Source of the DNA: Candidatus Kaiserbacteria bacterium
GTDB taxonomy: Bacteria; Patescibacteriota; Minisyncoccia; Phycocordibacterales; UBA2100
Assembly: GCA_002401925.1 (NCBI GenBank)
Contig: NVUN01000003.1
Location: 93,521 to 98,566, forward strand
DNA: 5,046 nucleotides
Reading direction: 5' to 3'
The translations under genes were made by a program, and so were the position numbers. This document shows positions 1 through 5,046 of this stretch, in pieces. A model generated the notes under the pieces. The model saw only the letters and a program-made list of their open reading frames with translations, was not told the DNA's origin and searched no databases. How positions within the stretch are numbered: position 1 is the first letter of the stretch; each line of letters opens with the position of its first letter.

Positions 1-41
1 TTAATAGGCCATAGGTATTTGAATATAAAAAAATATGAAGT

Positions 42-73
42 AAAAAAACACCCCTATCTCGGGGTGTTTTTTT
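42..73 (-). terminator. Strong intrinsic terminator after the glycine-zipper gene
   Basis: A 13-bp perfect stem (42-54 with 61-73) closes a 6-nt loop (55-60). The core is CACCCC/GGGGTG, flanked by seven A and seven T. Both directions therefore end in a seven-U tract after a G/C-rich stem, so it should terminate transcription from either side. It closes the minus-strand gene at 368-120 and may also insulate it from whatever lies left of the window. Positions 1-41 are AT-rich and show no gene. Confidence 0.9.
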
Positions 74-79
74 GTCATA

Positions 80-108
80 CGTAGTGGACGACGTTAGAGC
101 CTATTTGA
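80..108. repeat. Diverged 29-nt motif, copy 1 (next to terminator at 42-73)
   Basis: This is the partner of 423-451 (21 of 29 identical). On the minus strand its core reads CTCTAACGTCGTCCACTA. It lies between the stop codon of the glycine-zipper gene and the terminator hairpin, 6 nt from the stem, so both copies hold the same position between a gene end and its terminator. Confidence 0.4.
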
Positions 109-119
109 AGAGGATGCGA

Positions 120-368
120 CTACTTTTCTTCTGTCTCCTCGCTGATATTTCCTTCCTTCTTTGCCTTAGTATCTTTGCTAGCACCTATCCCTGCGCCGCC
201 TGCTAAACCAATTGCCAAGCCGATAGCTATTCCATTTCCTATTCCACCAACGCTGCTACTCAAAGCAAGGCCAATCGCGATTCCGAATGCAACCCCTAAC
301 GCTGCACCTCTTTTTTTATAGTATCCCGTTGGGCGTTGCTTAGTCTTATCTTTTGTTTCATTTTCCAT
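120..368 (-). CDS. Glycine-zipper small membrane protein, 82 aa
   Basis: The protein has a charged N-terminus (1-20), two hydrophobic Gly/Ala-rich spans (about 21-40 and 46-63) and a highly charged C-terminal tail (64-82, Lys/Glu-rich). Glycines fall exactly every fourth residue: G21, G25, G29, G33 in the first span and G46, G50, G54, G58, G62 in the second, so each helix is a continuous glycine zipper suited to tight helix packing. The two spans are similar to each other (GVAFGIAIGLAL and GIAIGLAIGLAG), suggesting internal duplication of a helix. With a short turn (SSSVGGIGN) it should form a membrane hairpin with both ends on the same side. Similar small proteins are known only as glycine zipper family proteins of unknown function. 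A pore or stress-related role is speculation. The ATG at 368 lacks a Shine-Dalgarno (ACTTCAGAG precedes it). The gene lies between two terminators. Confidence 0.8.
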   Translation of the reverse strand: MENETKDKTKQRPTGYYKKRGAALGVAFGIAIGLALSSSVGGIGNGIAIGLAIGLAGGAGIGASKDTKAKKEGNISEETEEK

Positions 369-382
369 CTCTGAAGTGTACC

Positions 383-411
383 AAAAAACACAGTGAAGTC
401 ACTGTGTTTTT
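383..411 (-). terminator. Intrinsic terminator after the hydrolase pair
   Basis: A 12-bp perfect stem (384-395 with 400-411) encloses the loop AAGT at 396-399. Its core is CACAGTG/CACTGTG, flanked by A and T runs. On the minus strand the hairpin ends in six U (388-383), a standard intrinsic terminator for the hydrolase unit. In the plus direction the U-run is five, so it may work both ways. It sits only 14 nt before the next ATG (368), so it could also act as an attenuator in that gene's leader. Confidence 0.85.
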
Positions 412-422
412 AGATGGCTCCG

Positions 423-451
423 CTTAGTAGACGGTATTAGAACTTATTTTA
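423..451. repeat. Diverged 29-nt motif, copy 2 (next to terminator at 383-411)
   Basis: This segment matches 80-108 at 21 of 29 positions, and six of the eight differences are transitions. On the minus strand its core reads TTCTAATACCGTCTACTA. It overlaps the stop codon of the small hydrolase and lies 11 nt before the terminator hairpin in the direction of transcription. Its function is unknown. Confidence 0.4.
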
Positions 452-989
452 TGTCTTCAAGTAATCTTTCAAACTTTATATAACCAGATTCTGTATTAAA
501 GTGCCCTGCGTCTTTTACTACAGTCAACTTTGTTCCTAATGCGTCAGATATTTCCTCAGCTTCCTTAATGGGTACATATGGATCATTATCTGAGTGATAA
601 ATGTAGAATTTTTCTGAATGCTTTTTGATTGCTATCCAGTCAAAATCTTTGAGAAATGTTTTGTTTAATTCATCAAACTCAGGGTTATCCAGTGGGCCTA
701 GGAAACCAGACACAAGGTAACTTGCCTTGATAGTAATTTTGAGCTTTTCCAGGATATGTAAAATGAATGTAGCTCCTATACTATGACCAATAAGAATTGT
801 TTCTACGTCCATATCCTGCAAAAAAGGGTCAATAATCTTGAACCAAGAGGTAATATTCTGTGCTTCGGGTGTTGGAAATACCAGAACTTTAACCTCCCAC
901 TCCTTACTCTCAAGTTCCTTTTTGAGGTATGGTATCCAATTTTCATTTGGACTGCCATATGCACCATGAATTATAAAGGCAGTTTTCAT
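444..989 (-). CDS. RBBP9/YdeN-family serine hydrolase, 181 aa
   Basis: This is a small alpha/beta hydrolase of the RBBP9/YdeN type (Pfam Ser_hydrolase/DUF1057-like), whose cellular substrates are mostly unknown. It begins with the oxyanion motif FIIHGAYGSPNENW (5-18). The nucleophile elbow is GHSIG with Ser70, the acid lies in YHSDNDPYVP (most likely Asp136), and the base is His163 in DAGHFN. The spacing and the 180-residue length match the family, and all triad residues are present. There is no signal peptide or membrane segment, so it is cytoplasmic. The ATG lies 2 nt after the upstream hydrolase's TAA, with an A-rich stretch and no Shine-Dalgarno, so translational coupling is likely. A terminator hairpin follows the stop at 411-383, closing the two-gene unit. 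It resembles versions I associate with Patescibacteria genomes, which is recollection rather than a search result. Confidence 0.95.
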   Translation of the reverse strand: MKTAFIIHGAYGSPNENWIPYLKKELESKEWEVKVLVFPTPEAQNITSWFKIIDPFLQDMDVETILIGHSIGATFILHILEKLKITIKASYLVSGFLGPLDNPEFDELNKTFLKDFDWIAIKKHSEKFYIYHSDNDPYVPIKEAEEISDALGTKLTVVKDAGHFNTESGYIKFERLLEDIK

Positions 990-991
990 AA

Positions 992-1783
992 TTATTTTTT
1001 GTTCAGCGCATACTTATCTATCCAAGCGAGAAAGAGACTTTTTATTTTACTCAGATGCTGGCTCTCTCTAAAGGTGTGTGTGGCACCCCTTATAATATGG
1101 TACTCCTTTTTGTCAGTCGGAATTTGACTATAAAGAGTTTCTATATGTTCGGGAGGAGTTGTAGTATCATTCTCGCCAACAAGTAGCAATACAGGCATAG
1201 TTAATCTATCAACTTTTGGTATAAGGTCATACTTAAGCCTATCAGTCATATGTGACCACTTAAGCTTCTTGATGACACCGTACTTAGAACTACTTTTCTT
1301 TATCAGCCAACCAGTCTTTTCCCATTCTTCCAAATCTTTTGTCTCAAATTTTCTACTAGCGTCCATGCTTAACTGTCCAGAAACTACAGGTGAGATTGGA
1401 GCAACTGCAAGTACTTTTTCTGGGAAATTTTCAGCATAGAGTGCTGTACAAATACCACCTAAGCTATGGCCCGATAAACAAAAGGGTTCCTGATACCACT
1501 CTTGATTTGAAGCCCAGTTTATAACATCTTCCAAATCCTCATAATAGTTGGTGATTGTTGCGTCTTCATATTTTCCATCACTTTCACCAAGAGTATTGGT
1601 TGTGTCAAAATAAACTATTGAAAAACCTCTTTCTTTAAATGAGTTTCCAAAGGTTCGAACATGGTCTTGTTCCTTGAATCCTCCGAGACCATGCATAATA
1701 AAAGCTAATCCCTTTTGATTTTTTGCTTTTTCAAACAAAACTGAGATTTTTTGATCTTTTCTGTTTTTTATCATTACTTTCAT
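992..1783 (-). CDS. Alpha/beta hydrolase (esterase/lipase-like), 263 aa
   Basis: This is a serine hydrolase of the alpha/beta fold. Visible landmarks are the oxyanion strand-turn FIMHGLGG (28-35), the segment YFDTTNTLGESDGKYED (58-74), the nucleophile elbow GHSLGG with Ser107, the acid loop VGENDTTTPPEH with Asp206, and the catalytic His236 in GATHTF. The triad is complete and the length is normal for a single-domain enzyme with a short cap. The pattern resembles the feruloyl/cinnamoyl-esterase and acylglycerol-lipase-like group, but the substrate cannot be read from sequence. There is no signal peptide, so it is probably cytoplasmic. ATG at 1783 is chosen as the longest start. ATG at 1774 (Met4) is an alternative because the promoter sits almost on the first ATG. 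It is followed 2 nt later by a second hydrolase, so the two are probably co-transcribed. Confidence 0.93.
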   Translation of the reverse strand: MKVMIKNRKDQKISVLFEKAKNQKGLAFIMHGLGGFKEQDHVRTFGNSFKERGFSIVYFDTTNTLGESDGKYEDATITNYYEDLEDVINWASNQEWYQEPFCLSGHSLGGICTALYAENFPEKVLAVAPISPVVSGQLSMDASRKFETKDLEEWEKTGWLIKKSSSKYGVIKKLKWSHMTDRLKYDLIPKVDRLTMPVLLLVGENDTTTPPEHIETLYSQIPTDKKEYHIIRGATHTFRESQHLSKIKSLFLAWIDKYALNKK

Positions 1784-1791
1784 AACAATGT

Positions 1792-1800
1792 ATTATATCA
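1792..1800 (-). promoter_or_regulatory. Extended -10 promoter (TGATATAAT) for the hydrolase pair
   Basis: Read on the minus strand, 1800-1792 is TGATATAAT, a perfect TATAAT box with the TGn extension. A weak -35 candidate, TGTATT, lies at 1820-1815 with a 17-bp spacer. The extended -10 probably compensates for it. The predicted transcription start is about 1785, only 2 nt before the ATG at 1783, so the mRNA would be practically leaderless. If translation starts at the second ATG (1774), the leader is about 11 nt. It is the best promoter match I found in the window. Confidence 0.65.
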
Positions 1801-1812
1801 AAAGTTCTATTT

Positions 1813-1977
1813 TTAATACACAAACAACTCATCCCGATTAGGGTGGGTTGTTTGACACCAAACCTTTGCTCGCTTGGCAGGGATCTTTTCGAACTGAAAA
1901 ATGGTGGGATATTCTGCCAGAACCTCAGATAACTGTTCAACAGGTAAGGACTTTACTCGCTGCAATATAAAACAACT
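1813..1977 (-). other. 54-codon protein-like open tail, in frame after the large gene's stop
   Basis: After the TAA at 1980-1978 the same frame stays open for 54 codons to TAA at 1815-1813. The translation looks like real protein, for example VKSLPVEQLSEVLAEYPTIF and later KVWCQTTHPNRDELFVY. There is no ATG. The only plausible start is TTG at 1965-1963, which would give a 50-aa protein, and no Shine-Dalgarno sequence precedes it. It could be a small gene with a TTG start, a C-terminal part of the large gene cut off by a stop mutation or reached by readthrough, a remnant of another gene, or chance. The next gene's promoter begins immediately after its stop, which suits a genuine gene end. I do not recognise the family. 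Confidence 0.35.
1821..1854. repeat. Inverted repeat upstream of hydrolase promoter, possible operator
   Basis: CAAACAACTCATCC (1821-1834) faces GGGTGGGTTGTTTG (1841-1854) across a 6-nt loop. As plus-strand RNA all 14 positions can pair, two of them as G-U. As minus-strand RNA the same positions are two A-C mismatches. There is no U-tract on either side, so it is not a standard terminator. It covers roughly -36 to -69 relative to the predicted hydrolase start site, so a regulator-binding palindrome (CAAACAAC...GTTGTTTG) is one reading. It also overlaps the end of the open tail, and codon content could produce it by chance. Confidence 0.3.
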
Positions 1978-4900
1978 TTATTTTTTATATCTGGGTATCC
2001 CCAGAATAGGAGCATCCTTTACATCTTTTGGGATGATTGGTGTCGTACCATCATCAGTCGTGACTGCAGCTATATCTAAGTCGTTTGGTCCTATTTCCCA
2101 TGCATGCCTATCCATAAAGCTTCTTTTTACTATTCCGTGGTCAAAAAATATTTCAGGCTGAGCCGTTATATCAACAACAAAAGCTGGAGCGAGTAAATAA
2201 AATCCCCATTCTTTAAAGCTTGCCCCAAACCTATCTAGATTTTCTGTTGTCTTAGGAGTCATCGTGTGGAGTCTTGAGACAGTTATAACTCTACCTTTAG
2301 GAGGATTGTCTTTATCAAGATTAGTGGCTACTACTGCTCTATACCATTCAGGATTATCTTTTGATATACCACGTACCATCGAAATGCGGATAGTCTCGTT
2401 CTTATCTTCGTCACCGAATGTTTCTTTCCAGTCTTTAAAAATAGCTTTGGCCATATCTTTGTTTGTATACATAAATGCAAGTACAGGAGGGCGGTCTGGC
2501 ATCGTAAGGTACGCTGCTCCTGTCCACCCTGCATCATTCCAAAGATGCTGTCTTATTACAGAGACATTTTTTATTTGGTCATGTCGTGAAGGATCGGCTT
2601 CATTTTTGACTTTTTCTTTCTTCGGAACCTCTTTCAAAGAACCACTTTTTTCTCTATTGTATTCATACTTTGTACTGCCAGTTTCTAGCCAGTCAGATAT
2701 TTTCCTTTTAGGTTGGTAACCGAGAACATTGCCAAGTGCTACTAATGGGGAAGAAAAACTAAATGCACGAGAACTTACTTCCTCATCTTTAAATAGGGTC
2801 AATAGGTCGACCTCAGGGTCTTTAAAGATAGTTGTGTTGGCAACAATTTGTAAAACAACTTCTGACACGTTTGAATGAATGTCTTGCTGCTCTTTTTTAT
2901 TTAAAGAGTGAGGGTTAAAGCTTCCACATTTTATTTCTATTTTGAGCTTACCTTTCTTGTTTATGCTGTGCGTGATCTTTGCACCTAAAGACTCATCTCT
3001 AGTAATTGAAATATGTACGATACCATCACTGGATGCAGCACCTCTCTCAATGGTTGTGGAGAGAAAACTTTCTAAAGCTGATAATATATATTCGGCAACC
3101 TCAATCTCGGGACTACCGTTTTTCGTCTTTACTATAAAATCACATCCTAGGATGGTAGATTTTAGTTCCACTGTATCGCTTTCGTAAAAAAGAGGTTCAT
3201 TAGGTAATTGTTCTTGTGCTGGTTGTGAAAGGTACGAACTAAAGAACTCCTCCACATCTTCTTCAGACATTTCACTTAGAAAGGACTCGGGTAAGGCGTC
3301 TTTACCTCCAAGACGATATATTAGGCCAAATGCAGCAAAGTCTAGGTCCATACTTATTAACGTGTCGGGAAGTCTATCTAGTTCTGACAACCTGTCCTCA
3401 GGAGTTTTTATAAGAAGCAGTCCCATCAGTGAGCCGAAGTACAAGTCTTCATCGAGTAACTTCTGTTTTTCTTCTTGTGTCTTTGCAATCTGAGCTGCCA
3501 TAGTGTGATGTAATCGATGCCATTCAAGCGCATACCCAACTCTTCCTAATAACAATTCTAGTGTCCGTAGTCTCTTGTAGCATGACAACTGCATTGTATT
3601 TATTTCACCATAGGTCCAGAAATCACTTGTGGCATGCGAAGCTGCATTTATAAGAGCTCCTCTTGCTGCCCATAGTAGACCAGCATCTTCATAAGCCATT
3701 GAAAGAAACGCTAGCGAGATAACTAGCTGCCTTTTGCTTTCCTTTTTATAAAAGCGTATTAGTGCACGTCCTAAAAAGTCTATTGCTTTATAAAACCTTT
3801 TTGCCTTTAGGTGCTGGATACCTCTGTTAAGTAGTATTTCACCAGCTGCTACATCTCCATCTCTTTTTGTAACAACCTTAACGAGGTGCTCCTGTAGCTC
3901 TTCAAATCCTTCATTTCCACTAAATATATCGTTTACTTCGTCTAGGATTTGAAAAGTAATCTTAAAAGGGAAGCCAATAAGATTCTCAGCTTTATCAAGT
4001 ACTTTTTTTAGTTCTTTAAATATTTGAGTAACTTCTTCAGGTTTGTCTTTACTCTGAGTCAGAGACATAAAGTTGAGCAAGGCTTCTGCTTGGACAGAAG
4101 AACTCGGATTTAACTCATTATCTCTCACTGATATTAGCTTTTCCTCCAAGTTTTTTGTTTTTTGGATTAAAAACTCTTTATCAACACGGTCTGATGTGAA
4201 GGAGAGTGTGTAAAGAACGGTCCACAGGTTATGTAAACGCTCAACAGAAAAGATATTGATGGATTCCAGAGCAAGCTCTTCAACCTTCTCGTATGTGTTG
4301 ACTAATGCACCAAAGTCATTAAACCAAAAATAAAGAGTCCAAACTTCTTGGTACTTAGCAGTAAAGTGTTGGTCTGAAGTTCCGTACTTTTCTGCAAATC
4401 TTATTGCTCTATCAAATAACGCCTTAACGTCGGGTACTGGCTCATCGAGCTCTGCTGCGAGTAGTGCCATGTCTAGACTTTCATCAACTGTCTTTAGTGA
4501 GACCTGTTCTTCACTTACGTCTTTGTCTAACGACTCCTTAAGCTCATCGAAGCATTTTTTCTTTTGGTAGTCTGATGCTCCAATTTCTTTTTTCTCCTCT
4601 AGACCTTCTCCCAAACAAAGTTCTTCAATGGCTATTTTTTCGCGCTTGTTTTTAAAGACAACATCACAAATCCAATTTTTATCAAGAATGATAGATTCAA
4701 AATCATGTTTTTTAAGTTCATCCTCGAGTTCCGCTCTAGTCTTGTCTCTCGCATCTCTACTTGTTATGAAGTAGACCCTCTCCCAGTGAGTGCTAGTTTT
4801 CGATAACCCTTCCGCATCACGTCTTATTTTGCCAGACCAATCTTTGGAAGTACTTACGGCAAAAGCAAACTTACCTTTACTCTGGTTATCTGTTCCTTGG

Positions 4901-5046
4901 GAAAAAGCTAATTGTGTCTGAGAAGACACTGGTATTGTTTCTGAATCAGCCTTACTGTCTCCACCTGCAGTTGAACCTGTTTGAGGTCGAAGATTAGGAC
5001 AGATTTCTAATTGACAAAGCTTCCTCGCAAACTCCTCAAAGTTTTT
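1978..5046 (-). CDS. Large nuclease-like / TPR-like protein, 5'-truncated by window edge
   Basis: The frame is open from the right edge to TAA at 1980-1978, giving 1022 visible residues. A GTG at 4929 is the first start-like codon inside, but the 39 codons upstream are clearly protein-like (FEEFARKL, ICPNLRPQTG, GGDSKADSE), so the true start is outside the window. Counting from the edge, residues 1-145 resemble an Mrr-type PD-(D/E)xK fold: a helix, then D30 and E36, the strand FAFAVSTSKDW (60-70), then RVYFITSRDARDK and SIILDKNWICDVVF, the usual strand-helix-strand ending. Residues about 185-550 are helical, with a TPR-like pair near 399-470 (LNRGIQHLKAKRFYKAIDF). Residues about 625-770 form a mixed alpha/beta region, and 820-1022 a C-terminal region rich in Trp, Pro and aromatics. 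I recall similar roughly 1000-aa proteins annotated only as hypothetical or TPR proteins. The nuclease role is inference, and the canonical (E/Q)xK is replaced by STSK. No signal peptide or membrane segment is visible. A defence role is possible but unproven. Confidence 0.9.
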   Translation of the reverse strand, partial: KNFEEFARKLCQLEICPNLRPQTGSTAGGDSKADSETIPVSSQTQLAFSQGTDNQSKGKFAFAVSTSKDWSGKIRRDAEGLSKTSTHWERVYFITSRDARDKTRAELEDELKKHDFESIILDKNWICDVVFKNKREKIAIEELCLGEGLEEKKEIGASDYQKKKCFDELKESLDKDVSEEQVSLKTVDESLDMALLAAELDEPVPDVKALFDRAIRFAEKYGTSDQHFTAKYQEVWTLYFWFNDFGALVNTYEKVEELALESINIFSVERLHNLWTVLYTLSFTSDRVDKEFLIQKTKNLEEKLISVRDNELNPSSSVQAEALLNFMSLTQSKDKPEEVTQIFKELKKVLDKAENLIGFPFKITFQILDEVNDIFSGNEGFEELQEHLVKVVTKRDGDVAAGEILLNRGIQHLKAKRFYKAIDFLGRALIRFYKKESKRQLVISLAFLSMAYEDAGLLWAARGALINAASHATSDFWTYGEINTMQLSCYKRLRTLELLLGRVGYALEWHRLHHTMAAQIAKTQEEKQKLLDEDLYFGSLMGLLLIKTPEDRLSELDRLPDTLISMDLDFAAFGLIYRLGGKDALPESFLSEMSEEDVEEFFSSYLSQPAQEQLPNEPLFYESDTVELKSTILGCDFIVKTKNGSPEIEVAEYILSALESFLSTTIERGAASSDGIVHISITRDESLGAKITHSINKKGKLKIEIKCGSFNPHSLNKKEQQDIHSNVSEVVLQIVANTTIFKDPEVDLLTLFKDEEVSSRAFSFSSPLVALGNVLGYQPKRKISDWLETGSTKYEYNREKSGSLKEVPKKEKVKNEADPSRHDQIKNVSVIRQHLWNDAGWTGAAYLTMPDRPPVLAFMYTNKDMAKAIFKDWKETFGDEDKNETIRISMVRGISKDNPEWYRAVVATNLDKDNPPKGRVITVSRLHTMTPKTTENLDRFGASFKEWGFYLLAPAFVVDITAQPEIFFDHGIVKRSFMDRHAWEIGPNDLDIAAVTTDDGTTPIIPKDVKDAPILGIPRYKK

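Noticed and set aside
1..41. Possible gene end or promoter at the left edge
   Set aside because: There is too little sequence: only an AT-rich stretch, and ATGGCCTATTAA on the minus strand would encode just three residues.
783..1127. Plus-strand ORF of 114 aa
   Set aside because: It lies opposite both hydrolase genes, which have intact catalytic motifs, and its translation is low-complexity and Cys/Phe/Trp-rich with no recognisable domain.
1852..1857. Perfect plus-strand -35 hexamer TTGACA
   Set aside because: No -10-like hexamer occurs 15-19 bp downstream (the region reads CGCTTGGCAGGG) and no plus-strand gene follows.
1731..1940. Minus-strand ORF of 69 aa overlapping the start of the 263-aa hydrolase
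   Set aside because: It runs through the promoter and into the hydrolase in another frame, its translation is not protein-like, and the frame ending at 1813 fits the same stretch much better.
1901..2161. Plus-strand ORF of 86 aa
   Set aside because: It is mostly antisense to the conserved C-terminus of the large protein and has no motif of its own.
2331..2537. Minus-strand ORF of 68 aa
   Set aside because: It is an alternative frame inside the large gene and no domain is visible.
2264..2719. Plus-strand ORF of 151 aa
   Set aside because: It is an antisense shadow inside the large gene, Ser/Leu/Phe-rich as expected from the complement of a charged coding sequence.
2942..3187. Plus-strand ORF of 81 aa
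   Set aside because: It is an antisense shadow inside the large gene with no supporting motif or start signal.

Overview
The window is AT-rich bacterial DNA in which every supportable gene lies on the minus strand, so transcription runs from the right edge (5046) towards position 1. Factor-independent terminator hairpins indicate a bacterium rather than an archaeon. No gene start that can be seen has a convincing Shine-Dalgarno sequence, and the small hydrolase resembles versions I associate with Patescibacteria/CPR genomes. A CPR-like, possibly metagenomic, source is therefore my best guess, but it is inference only.

Layout in the direction of transcription: (1) 5046-1978 is a very large gene cut by the right edge, with 1022 visible residues. 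It has an N-terminal restriction-endonuclease-like (PD-(D/E)xK/Mrr-type) region, a long helical TPR-like middle and a probably conserved C-terminal region. (2) 1977-1813 is a 54-codon stretch, in frame with the large gene after its TAA, that reads like real protein. (3) 1800-1792 is an extended -10 promoter placed right at the start of (4) a 263-aa alpha/beta hydrolase, 1783-992. This is followed after 2 nt by (5) a 181-aa RBBP9/YdeN-type serine hydrolase, 989-444. (6) A terminator hairpin lies at 411-383. Only 14 nt beyond its U-tract starts (7) an 82-aa glycine-zipper double-membrane-span protein, 368-120, followed by (8) a second strong terminator at 73-42. A diverged 29-nt motif occurs beside both terminators (80-108 and 423-451).

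The two hydrolases look like one transcription unit with its own promoter. The large nuclease-like/TPR protein is upstream and is probably a separate unit, because the hydrolase promoter begins where the open tail ends. The large protein is the best candidate for an incompletely described system: its architecture (degraded or atypical nuclease, helical-repeat scaffold, unknown C-terminal domain) suits a stand-alone sensor/effector such as an anti-phage defence protein. Nothing in the window proves this. No tRNA, rRNA, CRISPR array, insertion sequence or origin was seen.
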